From Brachypodius melanocephalos (taxonomy: Eukaryota > Chordata > Aves > Passeriformes > Pycnonotidae): a stretch of 64,000 nucleotides of DNA. Numbering within the stretch: position 1 is the stretch's first letter; the number at the start of each line of letters is the position of its first letter. A program made the position numbers and the translations under genes. The notes beneath the pieces are model-generated. The model ran no database searches. It saw nothing but the letters and a program-made list of their open reading frames with translations, and was not told the origin of the DNA. The stretch spans positions 20,088,788 to 20,152,787 of the forward strand of contig VZSR01003806.1 of the NCBI GenBank assembly GCA_013398615.1, read 5' to 3'. Of this stretch, positions 49,886 to 63,366 are shown piece by piece.

Positions 49886-50452
49886 NNNNNNNNNNNNNNN
49901 NNNNNNNNNNNNNNNNNNNNNNNNNNNNNNNNNNNNNNNNNNNNNNNNNNNNNNNNNNNNNNNNNNNNNNNNNNNNNNNNNNNNNNNNNNNNNNNNNNNN
50001 NNNNNNNNNNNNNNNNNNNNNNNNNNNNNNNNNNNNNNNNNNNNNNNNNNNNNNNNNNNNNNNNNNNNNNNNNNNNNNNNNNNNNNNNNNNNNNNNNNNN
50101 NNNNNNNNNNNNNNNNNNNNNNNNNNNNNNNNNNNNNNNNNNNNNNNNNNNNNNNNNNNNNNNNNNNNNTCTCTTTTTTCTTTCTTTCTCCCTCTCTTTC
50201 TTCCTGTCTTTCTCTCTCTCTTTCTATCTCTCTCTTTCTTTATCTCTCTCTCTCTTTTATCTTTCTCCTTTCTTTTTTGTCTCTCTCATTCTCTCTTCCT
50301 CCTTCTCTCTCTCCTTTATCTCTAATTTTTCTCTATTTCTTTTTTCTTCTTTCTTTTTTCTTCCTCTTTCTTCTTTTTAATATCTTCCTCAGTCTTGCTC
50401 TCTCAGCCTCTTTCTTTGCCTTTCTTTCCTTCCTCCTCTTTCTTTCTTCTGA
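49797..50452. repeat. Long polypyrimidine tract with (CTTT)n core
   Basis: On the + strand the tract is almost pure C/T. There is T-rich sequence up to 49850, (CTTT)n at 49851-49885, a 284-base gap, then about 280 bases of CT/CTT/CTTT mixtures to about 50452. Such mirror-like homopyrimidine DNA can form triplexes and is hard to sequence, which explains the gap. Apparent open frames crossing it are artefacts of composition. Confidence 0.93.
49886..50169. other. Assembly gap (284 N)
   Basis: The gap lies within the polypyrimidine tract and is probably filled by more CTTT/CT repeat. True length is unknown. Confidence 0.98.
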
Positions 50453-53400
50453 GATGAAGAGCTTCCATTGGCAGCCACTGGAATCTGTGAAAGCAAATCC
50501 CTTTGGTCTTTCCATCACAGATCCAAAGCTCACTTGGGGGTGTGCTTGTGAAGACCCCACAGGTGTCCCTTTGGAGCAGCCTTTTGGAAGTGCTTTTTTT
50601 CATGTCTCTACCCCATACCCAACTTCCCAAATCTTCTGGATTCTCTCTTTCACTGGTCTTATGCCCAGTGTACTTTTCTGACCTTTAACAAGCTGAAAAG
50701 TGGACTTCAAAGAGGAAGATTAACATTGTCCCAAGATCTCCTTTGGTGTCCCTCCCACCTTCCAGCAGATATACACATCTCTTCTTCTCCCTGGAGCAGT
50801 AGGCTGGCATCCAGGATCCCTGGATCCTTGCTGTAGTTTTTCCTCACACTTTCTCTCTCCTTCTTCTCCGTGTGACTCCATTTCCCCACCCAGGTTCAAC
50901 ATCTACCTCACAGTGCTGCTGTGAGACCCTTGTCTGGGTAGGAACACCCACCATTCATGGATCAGCTCAGCACCATTCCCAAACTCTGTCTTGCCACATC
51001 TGTGTTGGCAAAAATCGGGAGTTTTATAAATTCCTTTCATCCGATGCCAACATTTGGGGCATTTGTATTGACATCCCACCAGCAAGGCTGGGTTTGAGAT
51101 GTGGAGGAGATCAGATATAGGAATTTCTGCTCTTATTCCTGAAACACATGAAATTTCCAACACAGCCATGGACAAAGGGGTTTTGTCCCACACTCCCAAG
51201 CCACCACCAACCACCTAATCATCTTTTCCACCACAAACTCAGTCTTTGGATTGCAAAACTCACTGAAGAATGATGCAAGTGCACATTTTGTCTGTATAAA
51301 TGATGCCAGTTCTTTCTGTGCCACAGTCCAGGCTGTCCTACTGCCCTGCAGGAGCAGCCCAGGAAACGTTTGCTGGTTGCTGTTCGAAAGGACGTGCAGG
51401 GAAAAGTAATTTTAAAATATTTTCTCAGCTTTGACAGGAGTTTAGCACCCTCAACCAGCCTCTCCTTGACTGTACACACTTCAGTCAATGGATTTGGGCT
51501 CCAGCAGACAAGATTTAGGACATGAATCCCAGCAACTGGTACGGGAGAGGAAAACTTCATCACCATCTTAGCTTACCCCACAGTCAGCAAAAAATGCTAT
51601 TTTATCCCAAGTTTTATCTTAATCAGAATGAATGGTTAGCAGGGTGAAAAACATTCTGTCCAAGTGCAGGAATTTCTGCTCGGAATTTCTTCTACTTTCT
51701 TCAAGAGCTCCACCGAGGTGGACTTTTGAGAGCTGTGAGAAAATTGGATTGGGGAACAAAATGGTTAAAAAAAAAAAAAAGAAAAGAAAAAAGAGCAAAA
51801 TGCCCTCTCAGGGGTGGAAAAGGAGCCCACAAAAGACCCTTCTTGTGCACCATTGATTTTGATTCAGGGAAAATAGTCGGCTAAATGACCTCCTTTCAGT
51901 CACACTGGCACATGGAAATTCTTGGACCAGCTTCGAGTGGATCCCTCCCACCAGAAAGCAGCACTCAGAGAACTTCTGCTCTGTTTGCCTTTGAAAATCG
52001 AGTCACAATTTCAAAAATAGAAAAGGGGAAAGCTTTAGATAAGGTGCATCAAGTCTTCTGCACAGGGGGTTGGATAGGAAAGAACTGTTCCATCCCTTAA
52101 GGATTTCTGCAAATTTATTTTTCCAACCCACAGGGAAACCTCAAAGCTAACAGCAAACATGAAACAAAAACTTGGAAAACAATGCGTATGCCAACAAAAA
52201 CAGTTTGGCTATCATGGAGGAAGATTGTTTTGATCTTTCCCTGTTTGCATCCTCTTTTTTAATTTAATATATAAATTATCCTGCATTTTGAAACAAAAGC
52301 TTTTCTGAAATGAAAAGAAAACAAACTGAAGGAAAATGTCAAAGAAGACCTCCAAGAGCTTCAAATCACGTCATTCGTTTCCCAGCGGATGTGATATTTT
52401 CCAACAGGAAAAGGCCTGAAGTTGGCATTTCCCAAGAAGTTTCAACTGTGACGCGCTGGCTTTTTGTGGAGGGAGAGAAAACAATTGTCCTTCCCAAATC
52501 TTGACCATCTATCACATCTTTACAGGGTTCTTTTTACAACGGGATTCCCTTTGGTATGGGAGCTTGCAGCAACATCCAGAGCACTGCAAACACCTGGTGC
52601 CACAAGATCCTTCCTCACAGTATGGGAACAGCAATGTTTCCGAGAGGATTTCATCCCTGCCAGGCTGTGGAGAACCAAGAACAGCACAGGCAGCACTTTC
52701 TCAAATGCTCCCTGCCATTCAGCCCAGCCAGGATGGGGCTGTCCCTTCTTTCTGAGGTGGCAAAATCTTCTGCTGCCTTCAAACCAAGCAAACAAAGAAA
52801 ATCCACCCTTTGCTTTGTGTGGTTTCACTGTCTGGCAGCATAACAACCCAAGCCTTGAGAAGGTTAAACCAGAGGTTGGCAGGAAGATTTGCTTTAATTC
52901 CATTTTAACATAACCACGTTTCTTTTCCCCTTTTGAGTGAAACTTGAAGAGCTCCTGGAATGCCCAAATTTGGAAGAAGTCATCGTTATCCATCAGGGAA
53001 GCCCATTCTCCCACACCCAGCCCCCAGCAGGACCCTGCCCATTGCCCGGAATGATAAGCACATGGTAGAGGTTAGAGGGACCACAACAGCCCCTGGCTGC
53101 AGTGACAAAGACAAAAAGCACACTTGAGATTAAAGCACACCTCCAAGCCTGCTCCACGATCCTGATAAAACCCGCTGCCCAGGAGGGAATTCCCCACTGC
53201 CTCTCCTCCAGGGTCCCAAGCCCACACTCACACTTCCCCCTCTGCCCCTCTCGCTCTGTGATTTCTCATCTCGACGTCACCCCCCTCTCCCAGGCCAGGC
53301 TTCCTCCAGGATATCCCACTGAGCTCGGCTCTTGCTTCACCACCAGCGTGGAAGGAGTCTGCAGAAGGTTCCTTTGTGCCAAGGGGGGATTTCCCTGGGA

Positions 53401-53640
53401 TCATGAACACCCCTGGGAGCTGCAGGGGAGCCGAAAACGGTGTCATCAGGGCTGATCTCCAAGCCTGCATTCCCCTTTGGAGAAGAAGCTCATCCTGGCC
53501 AAAGCTGTTTTGTTAGACCTGGCCTGGAGCTTTGCATCAGATCTGGGCTTGTGCACTTGCCTCTTCCTTGTGCCATTTGTATGCTTCGGTTTCTGAGCCG
53601 TTTTCCTTTTTTTTGCACTGTCAGGAGTTTCTTTTCCCGT
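50453..53640. other. Non-coding DNA
   Basis: Nothing is recognised apart from an A-rich tract near 51767-51790. Open frames up to 164 codons (near 52.5-53.0 kb, both strands) have no recognisable domain. Confidence 0.5.
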
Positions 53641-54180
53641 GTTTAATTGTTGTCAGCTGCAAAATGTTTGTTAAGCCTCTCCACCAAGCTCTTTAAATGA
53701 ACGTCAGTGGCTGTCTTCCCTTGGACAATAATGAATGTATATATCGTAAGTGCAGACTATACAGAAAAGTGGCTAAGTCAAGGATCAGAGGGTTTTGTAA
53801 AGCCTGTTTATTTTTTTAAATAAGTTTGAGCATTTATATTTTACCACCATTTACGTGGTTTTGGGGAACCCAGATTGTGTCAAGATCTCATGCCAAAACA
53901 AGCCAAAAGTTCTTTGATTTCAACCTTTTCTTCCATGAACCGTATTTTAAATGATACTTTGTCATCTTAAATGTTTTATTGAAACATGTACTGATGAAAA
54001 AAAAAAAAAAGAAAAAAAAAGAAACAAAATGTCATCTTGACAAAAGATTTATACATGAATCAGAAAGTATTTATTTCAATTTTGTACCTTTCCATTTTAA
54101 TACATTATAATGTATTGACTCAAATGAGATAATATAAACAGTTCATTTTAATAACATGTTTGCAGCGTGCTGTGTCTTCT
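53640..54180 (+). other. UTR-like AT-rich block
   Basis: The block is AT-rich with a Pumilio-type TGTATATA at 53736-53743, an A-rich run at about 53996-54020 and several ATTTA motifs. It differs sharply from the GC-rich CR1-dense DNA that follows. The minus strand reads AATAAA at 53808-53813 and 54070-54075, so a minus-strand transcript end is as possible as a + strand one. Confidence 0.35.
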
Positions 54181-54820
54181 TATTCTTTCCTTTCTACTCC
54201 ACATTGAACAGAGAGATTATGAAGCCAAAAGAAATATTTTAGATCCTGGCAATCCTGAGGGTTTTTTTGGACCAGAGCACGAGTGTGTCTTGAGCAGGAT
54301 GCTCCAGGAAAATGAAACGGGCACTGGGTCAGACCATGGGATGAGGTCTCCTGAGAGAGCACAGGACCTGGGCACAAGAACAGTCCAGGGTGAGAGTAAC
54401 CCCCATGCAGCTGGAAATTCAATAGCCTGCTGCTGGCTCTGGGTGATGTGACACCCCGAGGAGTCCCCAGACAGGGAATGGCACCACCATCACCCCTCGT
54501 GTCCCATTTCCAACCCCCAGCAGTGGTGTGGTCCCTGCACTGAGACTCCAGCTGAGCCACTCCTTCAGGGACTGTCTGACACCTGTCCTGGCCCTCCTCA
54601 TCCCCACTCACCCAATCCCTAAGTAAGGATTGTTGTGACAATCCTCTGCCAAATTCAGTGCCTATTCCTCATTTTCTTCATTCACCTCCTTTGTCCTCTG
54701 CTGCTCCTCCAGCCCCTGCCCAGGGAGGTGCACAAACCCCTCACACACACAGGGAGACACATCCCCACTGCTGCCCACGAGCTGTGCTTTGGCTTCTCTG
54801 CTTTGTCCTTTATCAGGAAA

Positions 54821-55500
54821 ATCCCAGACATCAGCACAGACTGGGAGAGGAACTCATTGAGGGCAGCCCTGGCAGAAGGGTTTGGGGGTGCTGGTGGGTG
54901 TGAGCTGGACATGACCCATCCCTGAAACCCCCCAGGTCCTGGGGCAGCAGGGGAGGGGGGACTCTGCTCCTCTGCCCAGCTCAGGTGAGACCCCACCTGC
55001 AGAGCTGCCTCCAGCCCTGGGATCCAACAGCAGAAGGACATGGAGGTGCTGGAGAGAGACCAGAGGAGGCCACAGAGACTTTCCAAGGGCTGGAGCCCCT
55101 CTGCTCTGGGGCCAGGCTGGGAGAGCTGGGGGTGTTCACCTGGACAAGACAAGGATCCAGGGCAACTCCACTGTGGTAATTAAAGGGGGCTTGTAAAAAA
55201 GAAGAACAACTTATTACACAGACAGAGAGTGATTGGACAAGCAGGGATGATTGCAAACTAAAAGAGGAAAGATTTAGGTTAGATGGGATATTGGGAAGGA
55301 ATTGCTTCCTATGAGGGTGGTGAGGCCCTGGCACAGGTTGCCCAGAGAAGCTGTGGCTGCTCCTGGATCCCTGGAAGCATCCAAGGCCAGGCTGGACAGG
55401 GCTTGGAGCAACCCGGGATAGTGGAAAGTGTCCCTACCCATGGAGGAGGGTGGAACAAGACAATCTTTAGAGTTCCTTCCAATCCAAACCATTCCAAGAT
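54821..55500 (+). mobile_element. CR1 LINE, longest copy in the window
   Basis: The copy starts at 'ATCCCAGACATCAGCACAGA', passes 'GTGAGACCCCACCTGCAGAG', 'CAGCAGAAGGACATGGAGGT' and 'GTGGTGAGGCCCTGGCACAG', and ends in 'GTTCCTTCCAATCCAAACCA'. This spans the C-terminal ORF2 region and the whole 3' UTR, with internal deletions. It has frameshifts and stops, so no intact reverse transcriptase. It is the least diverged CR1 of the window by eye. Confidence 0.95.
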
Positions 55501-56880
55501 TTTCTGCTCCAGTTTTCTGGCCTCAGTTTGTATCTTCTGTTGAGTCCCTGTCCCAGCCCACTCCTGATCCCAAACACACATCTGATGACAGCTGACCCCT
55601 CAATCCATCACTCCATAGGGAAAACCCAAGCACTGAGCAGTCTGTGCAAGCTGTCCTCCCTCACCCCTGGGTCTGCCATGCCCTGGTAACTCTTGTCCAT
55701 GGGCACCCAGGACATGCTCCTTGTGAGCACACAAACCTGCTGGTGAGGGCTCTCTGTTGGTGCTGGAGGTTGGTACCACGTGAAGAGAAAATCCTTTTGT
55801 GACCATGAGGGAAATGCTGATTCCACCCTGGGACCTGAGGCACCTCTGGCCAGATCCCCAAACTCCAGAGGTGGGGAGGAGTGTGTCACATCCAAACCAC
55901 CTCTTGGGAATGGTCTGTTTTAACTCCTGAGGCAAGTCCAAGGATTATTTGGGACATTTCCAGGTGACCTGGCCCAAAACTGTGCTTGGAAAACAGCATT
56001 TGTTTAATTTATTGCTGTAGATACAAGTAGTGAGGACCAAAGCACAGAACAACAAGGGAAGTGGGGGACATTCATTCCAGAGCCCCAGTGGGTGCTGATT
56101 TCTGGTGGCAGTTTTTGGGTATTATGAGGAAAAGCAGATCATATTCTCCATGACTGAAGTACAAAGCTGTTCCCCTCCAGAAACTGCTGTTGTCTTCCCT
56201 TTGGTGGGGGTTTTTGTGGCAGTGGAAATATGGACCCAAAATTGCCCCCCTTATATTTCAAATCAGAATGAATGCCCAATACAGACTCCAGGAAAGTTTC
56301 TCGCCAAATTTGCCAGTTTGGTGCTAGTTCCATTGTAAAATACCTGATTCTGGGAGATGACTGGGAAAGTGGAGTTATGGTACAGTGATGTCCCAAAATC
56401 CTGGCAATTTGCTTCAAAAGTTATCTGCTTCATCTTCAAAAACTCCCTAAAAGAACTTTTTGTACCACAACTCTCCCAGTTTGCTGCAGGCAAAACCCCA
56501 AATCTGTGAAAGTCCAGAATTTCACTGCATATCAAAGAATACAGAGCAGGAAAGGAGGTGTCTCATACACAACAAGAGCTCAAACCAAACATCCTTGTGC
56601 TTCCCAGGTGCTCTGGGCAGGATCTGGATTTCAGGATACTGCCAGAGGCTGGTTGGAAGGCAGGTCTGGGAGATATTAAATGGGAAAGTAAGGAGAAAGG
56701 GGTGGGAGGCTGTGCAGCCTCAATGTCACACCTGAGAGACATCAGAGAAGAGAGTTCATGGGTTATGAAGAGGCATCTGGAAGAAAATCAGGTGAGTGTG
56801 GGCACTCACTGCACACGGTGCCCTTTATTCTGTGTCCTATACTCGACTTTCCCTCTCTGGGGATGTCACAACAAACCCCT

Positions 56881-57182
56881 GCAGCTCCAGGCTGGGGCAG
56901 AGTGGTTGGAAAGCTGGAAAAGGCCTTGGGGGTGCTGCTGACATGAGCCAGGTGTGCCCAGGTAGGCAGGAGGCCAATGGCACCTGGGCTGTCCCAGCTC
57001 TGGGGTGGCAGCAGGGCCAGGGCAGTGCCTGTCCCCTGTGCTGGCACTGCTGGGACACCTCCAGTGCTGGGGACAGCTCTGGGACCCTTCCAATAAGGAA
57101 AACATTGAGGGGCTGGATCGTGTCCAGGAGAGGGAATGGAGCTGAGGAAGGATCTGGAGCACCAGGAGTGGCTGAGGGATCA
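56881..57182 (+). mobile_element. CR1 LINE internal fragment
   Basis: 'GGGCAGAGTGGTTGGAAAGC', 'CCTTGGGGGTGCTGCTGACA', 'TGAGCCAGGTGTGCCCAGGT', 'GGCTGGATCGTGTCCAGGAG' and 'GGAGCACCAGGAGTGGCTGA' match the ORF2 C-terminal region of avian CR1. The 3' UTR is missing, so this copy is truncated at both ends or interrupted. Confidence 0.85.
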
Positions 57183-58615
57183 GCCGTGAGATGGAAAATT
57201 CTTACCCCTCCATGCCCTTGACTCCCCAATTGTGTCAGGAGAGGTGAGATTCCTGCACTTTCCATATCAAATGGCAACTCTGGGTCACAAACCTCAGGCA
57301 AATGCTTTTGCAATGGGGTCTTTGAAGCTGGGACATGGAGGAAAAGGGAAAGAAGAGGAGTAGGATACAGGGATGAGGCTGAAGAGGTCCTAGGACAGTG
57401 GGATAAGCTGAGAGGGAGCCTGAGGGGAGACAGAAACAGCCAGGAACTCCTTAAGGGTGGGAAGGGAGGGAGAAATAAATGCCAAGAGAAGAATTCCAGG
57501 GGATTTCAGCCCACACCAGGACCAGAGCAGAGCAGCAATCCTGGAAAAAACCATCTTCCACCCATTAGGGTAGGGAAAAAACAAGTGAAGAAATTACTTC
57601 ATGCAACAATTACTTCTCTCCTGCTACCACCCATCCCAGGACAACCTCCTGAGAAAACAAACTCTCTGTTCCCTTTCATCAACCTGCCAGCTTCCATCTT
57701 AACACTTTCCCTAGTAATTTTCCCTGGCTGGCTGCTAACAAACAACTTCTGGAGAGGACAGAGGACAACTGCAGCTGAGTCCACAAGCTGGCTGGTTTTA
57801 GTGCTGTCCCTCACCTGCCTGAGGAGTGAACTCCTGCCATGTTACAGCACAAGGTAGGTAGCAGCTGCCTCCACCTAAACCAGATATTCAGTGGGAATTT
57901 CCTGGAAATTTCCCCAGTCTTTGGTTCTGTAGGAAACCTCATGGAGAGGGTCAGCATGGCTACATCCAAACTGCATGCTGGGACTGGAAAACAAAGGAGT
58001 CAGGACAAAGGAATGGGTTGAAAAGAAGCAAGAAATGGGTTGAAAAGAAGTGAGGGGTGAAACAGCAGGATCAGCTTTCTCCTGGTAGGATAAAGGGGCA
58101 CTGGGGAGGTTCTGTGGGTGGGAGCTGGGCATTCCCAAGTGAAGGTGAAGAAGGGGTTGGATATGATTCAGCAGGACTGGTGTGGGTGGCACCGTCCTGC
58201 CCTGTGGCAGCAGCCACCTCCTGAGTGCCACCAGGAAAGGGGACACTGCTCCAGGGTTTGTTAGGGGTACCCCTCAATAGATTAAACTGATTTTTCCAGT
58301 TCTCTGCCTGCAACTTACAAAACCTCTGACCGCGTGTGCATGTGCATCTCACCTGTTTGTGAATCTCTCTCTCCCTAGAACAAGCCAGGACCTGAGTGCT
58401 GAAGTGGAAATCTTCCTCCCAAGCTGAGCTTTTTCCCAAGTTCTCCAGAGAACCTTAAACAAACAATGGTATTTACAAGCACTGGTAGCGCTGCTGCTTC
58501 CTTTGGCTGTGGATTTGGAAGTGTCTGTGGGATAAGTGTGCCACAATAAATTCCCTGGCTCGTTGACTCCATGAAGAGTGAGCAAAGGAAAGCTCCAGCT
58601 CAGCTTCTGCTCTAC

Positions 58616-58860
58616 AGTGGAGAATTCCTTCCCAATATCCCATCTAACCCTGCCCTCTGGCAGTGGGAAGCCATTCTCCCATGTCTTGTCCCTCCATCCC
58701 TTGTCCCAAGTGCCTCTGCAGCTTTTTGGAGCCCCTTTAGGCGCTGGAAGGGGCTCTGAGGTCTCCCTGGAGGTGTCTCTTCTCCATTACAAACAGTTTC
58801 AACTCTCTCAGCATCATACCTTGATGCTCGTGCTCCCATGGGCTTCATGAGGGAATCCTG
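58616..58860 (-). mobile_element. CR1 LINE fragment, antisense
   Basis: On the + strand it reads as CR1 in reverse: 'AGAATTCCTTCCCAATATCC', 'CATCTAACCCTGCCCTCTGG', 'GGAGCCCCTTTAGGCGCTGG', 'CTCTGAGGTCTCCCTGGAGG' and 'CAACTCTCTCAGCATC'. The terminal CR1 3' end is absent. It is the only clear minus-strand CR1 here. Confidence 0.93.
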
Positions 58861-61203
58861 TTCTTCCAACGTGTGGAAAAGGTAAGGACAGGGACATGGA
58901 CTGGCAGTGAATGACAGCCATGTCCCCAGACCTGGCATTCCCCAGTCCCTGTCAATGGAGAGCTCACAGGACAAAGTGCAGATGAGAGAAAAGAAAACCA
59001 AAGTGTAATTAAAGAGCTAATGAGCCCATCTTGGCTATTTTTAGTGCTCTTTTATTTTCCAGTGGTTGCTCAAACAGCCCTGAAATGACAGTACTGGGTC
59101 AGCCTTGAAAGTGCAGCTCCACTTTGAAAAGTGAGCAGTGTCCTTGTGGGTTTCCCTCTTTATTTCTGTTCAAAAGCCCTAAATCTAATTTGCTGTGTTT
59201 ACAAAGCTGAGCCCTGCTGGGACCGCGAGCAGTGCTGGTTCTGAAATCTTCAGAAGGAACCTCCATCCTGCCACAAGAACATCCCAGACAACCAGGGCTA
59301 ATGAATAAAACGGGCTGGAAATCGGCTGCATTAAAACAGTTTAAAACCCGTTGCAGGTCTATTTGCTTTCTTCACTGCTGACCCCTGTTTTCTGCTGCTG
59401 GATCCTGACAAGTCTTCAGCACATAATTCCTTATGAATAATATATCAAACACGCTCTGCTGGGCCTGGCATTTCCTCCTCCTTGTGGAAAGCAATGAACT
59501 TTCCTTGCAACCATTTGCAAATCCAAAAAAAAAAAAAAAAAGGGGAAAAAAGATATCTGGGACAGGGATGTTTTGCTTAATTTTACCAGTTTCTTCCTGA
59601 TATTTCTTGTGGGTCCTGTTGAAGTGAGGCACTGGCATTGCTTTTGTGCTGCTCAATATTTCCTTTTGTGCTTCATGGGCAGAGGAGTGATTCCTGTATC
59701 TACAAAAGTGCCATTTTCTTCTTATCTCACGTGTGTGGTAAATAACACTCGAAACCCTGGCAACAAATGTCTTGTGCAAATGAAATATGCTGCCCAGTTG
59801 CTTCTCAGAAAAATAATATTAGAATGGTGGAAGGGGATTAATTTTGAAATCTGAACCAGCAACTGCAGGAAATCTTTTTTTTCTTTCATTTCCCATCTCA
59901 GTTTGAGAAAAGCAAGTGAGTGTTTCATGGGATTAAATGGGATGCTTTATTTTGCAGAGTGAGCTGCACTTTACAGAGGAGCAATTAGCACAGGTTGGTT
60001 TTGTGGTTAAGACATTGCATCAGGCCTGAGGGAAGATGCCTTCTCAGAGGGCTTCCTGAATTAACTCATAAAGTGACAAAATCTGGAGAACTGGAGGAGA
60101 AGGAGCCTTTGGGCAGCCACCTCTCTCCTTTCCCCATTCTGTGGTCAGGTCAAACAGCCCATCCATGACAAATGTGACCATCCAAAAAGACAATCCCAGC
60201 ACCCCTTAGCCATTCCCAGGTGTTCTGTACCCTGCCTGTTCTCCAACATGCTCAGTGATGTCGAGTCCTGCTTTTCCAGGTGGCAGTGCACACGGAAACC
60301 AACCCATCCCTAGCAGGTGCACCGCTGGAGTTCCCGTGTGCTTTTCATTTCTGGACCAAAGAAGCCCACTTCATCCAAGCCCTTCCTCAGACCATCTCTT
60401 TCCATCATGTGTTTGTGTCCCTTCCTCTCCTGTCTGCTCCATACCTGGTTCATCCCTGATCTCCTGAAGCGCAGTGGTCAGATATGGGCATGTTGTTACA
60501 GCTGTGGGGCTTTTCCATCTCCCAGACCGGGAGCAATTATCCTCTTCCATCACAGGTAACGGGTCCAGGAAGGAATTGGTTCTTTTGAAGCAGTTTTTTA
60601 CTAAAGGTTCCCACTTCACTTGTTATTTTCTAGCTTTACTCCTTCCTCCTTTCTTATTTTTCCCCAGTGTTGATGTCTCTTGGTCATCTCCACTTTCCCA
60701 TCTCGGCTGGTGTGTAGATGAAAAGTTTTGCTCCCTTTTGACCCTCAGTCACCAAAACCAGAGCCATGGCCAGAGACAAAAATCAGGTTGGTTTGTGGAG
60801 AATTGTCCCCAGTGAATTATTCAGGTGTTTTTTCATCACTCTGTCGTCCTTCAGTGCACAAATATTGAACCATTTATGGAAGAACATCTGCAGGGTTTTC
60901 CCAGGGACTGGAGGCAAAGTGGCTCCTCCATGATTCCCTGAACTTCACCACCCTTCCTCCCAGTATGATCACGACTGATTCAAAGGCTGTTACATGACAG
61001 CTCTCAAAATTTCCAGGCTGAGCTTTCCCTGAATTACAAACCTCCAAGTGGATAAATCAATTTTCTTCCTACTCCCAAACTATCACCATTAAATTCACTC
61101 CAGATTTCACGAAAAACTGAAAATAAGAAACATGCAAAGCCTTCAGTCTCCTGTCAATCCTTCTTCTGGGCTTTTCAACTCCTCACCTGATTCAAGGTGA
61201 GAC

Positions 61204-61328
61204 CAAGGCCAGGTTAGACAGGGCTTGGAGCAGCCTGGGATAGTGGAAGGTGTCCCTGCCCATGGCAGGGGTGGGATGAGATGAGCTCAAGATCCCTTCC
61301 AATCCAAACCATTTCATGTTTCCATGAT
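61204..61328 (+). mobile_element. CR1 LINE 3' end fragment
   Basis: 'AAGGCCAGGTTAGACAGGGC', 'GATAGTGGAAGGTGTCCCTG', 'CCCATGGCAGGGGTGGGATG' and 'CTTCCAATCCAAACCATTTC' form the last 125 bases of CR1, with a decayed tail. Confidence 0.93.
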
Positions 61329-63366
61329 CCCATAAAGCCCAGGCTGATGAAATAACCAGAGCAGTAACAAGAATATAAACACACTGCACTCATGGAACAG
61401 CAGGAAAATCATCAGAATTCCTCTCTGCTGCCTCTTTTGCCACTCTCCCTCCAGCGTTTCCAGCCAGCTACTGCCCAGCACCGCCGAGCTCTGTGCTGGC
61501 AGCACTTCCAGGAACAGAACCCCTCTCCCTGAGCCTGTCCGTGCTCCTCAGTGCCCCAGTAGCTGTTCTTTGAACCCCTCATCTCCTGGCTGCGGGCACT
61601 CGTTGTGACATCCTTTGCTCCGTGGGTCACACCTTGTTAATCTCTTGCTCCCTGCCTGGCGCTGCATGGGCGGCTTCTCCCACCAGAGCTCGCCTCTAAT
61701 CCGTGTGCTCCCTCGAATCAGTGTCCGAAATCAAAGCTGTCTCGTCGTTTTAAGGTCTCCAGGCAGTCCTTGTCCCTAGCGCTTCCATCACACCTCTCCC
61801 GGGACTCCCTCAATAAGCATTTCCAGCCTGGCCTCGGGCCATTTATGGCACAACAGAGGCTGATTTGCCTCACAAAGGATTTGCTGCACAGCCGGGACTC
61901 ACATCCTATTTTTTTCCCTGGCTTTCCTTTACCTTTTCCCCCAAACTTTTCTTTTCCTGGCCGCCTCTCCCTCCTCACATCTCCCTGGTTTATGGAGTAT
62001 TGGAAAGGGGCCCCTCTGCAGGGCACGGAGCTGCTCCTTAGCTGGGAAATGTGATTCTCTCCTTCCAGAGGTCTCCTCCAGGTGGAAAGGGGTCGGCAAG
62101 GTGAGTATCAGGCTCAGATGTGCTTCCAACCCTCTTTCACTTCCCTGCTGGTTCAATTCCCGTGTTGCTGGCTCTGTTCATCCCAGCTGGATCTTTCCCT
62201 GTGACCCCAACTCAGCCTGGGAGTGGCACCAAAGGAATTCCCCAAAGCCTGAAGGGACTCTGGAGAGGACAGCAATCGATAAGGACGTGCTGGGATGAAA
62301 ATTCCCTGTTAAGACTCCGAGCCCTGGGTGATCCTTGAGGGGCTGGCTCTCGGGAAACACCTCTTGCCAAGGAAGACCCTTGGGAGGAATCGCTGGAGAA
62401 CTCCACATGGAATGCCCACCAGGCATCTTCATCCATTTATATTCCAGAGCAGAGCTACATCTCAACCTCCCCAGGCACACTGGAAACAGGATTTTAGGCT
62501 ATTTTCTTAGAGGGCTGGAATCACCCATAGCAGAAAATATATCTTCAAACATTCATATATTTTTCTTTCCTGTGACATCATCTTTTAGTCAGGAATGTAA
62601 TTGGGAAACACACATTGCACTGGATGGAACTTTTGCTCTGCCTAATTTCACTGCACCTATGCATATTCGTGGCCTTAATTGCTTTATAAACTCCTAATTT
62701 GCAAGAACTGTGTCGGATAATTTGGACCTTGACCTCAAGCTTCCCGTTAAGCAAATATTAAATCATAATTAAATCAAGTACGACCTCCTTTGTGTTCTGA
62801 GTTGTGATTTTTTCTCAGCTGGGAGTGAGAGCTCTGGAGGCAGAAGTGCTCTGATGCAGCCGAATATTAAGTTTCAAAACCACACAAGAGAAAAATCCCA
62901 ACCTCAAGGCATCCTTTAACAGAAATTACTTCACATTTTCCACCTCCAGTGATGTCTTTGTACGTCGAAGCTGTTCCAAACGTGGGGGATGCTGCTCTCT
63001 ATTGGAGCCATCAAATACAACACTCACCTCTCAGCCGGGAGACTTAAACCGCTCCAAAATTAAAACCAGAGCAGAATTCGGCTGGTGTGAAATGGATCAC
63101 TCGAGTGATCATCCAAACATTCGACACATGGGTAATAGTACAACTTAATTAATGTAAAAGAGATCTTAGAAATATAATTCATGGAGATGGCTGCTACTGC
63201 CAGGAAGGGCACTTGGATCAGGGAATACAGGTAGAAGAATAAGGGAAGGATAAATTATTTTATTTCAGATCCAGATGACAGCAAAAGGTGGCCACTACAG
63301 AGAATGCCTGGGTGGTCGTAGAAGGGGAGGAGGAGACTTCATAAAACTCCCTGAAAAGAGGAGGAA

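Noticed and set aside
49573..50380. Two overlapping 240-250 codon frames
   Set aside because: They are translations through N and the CT-rich simple repeat.
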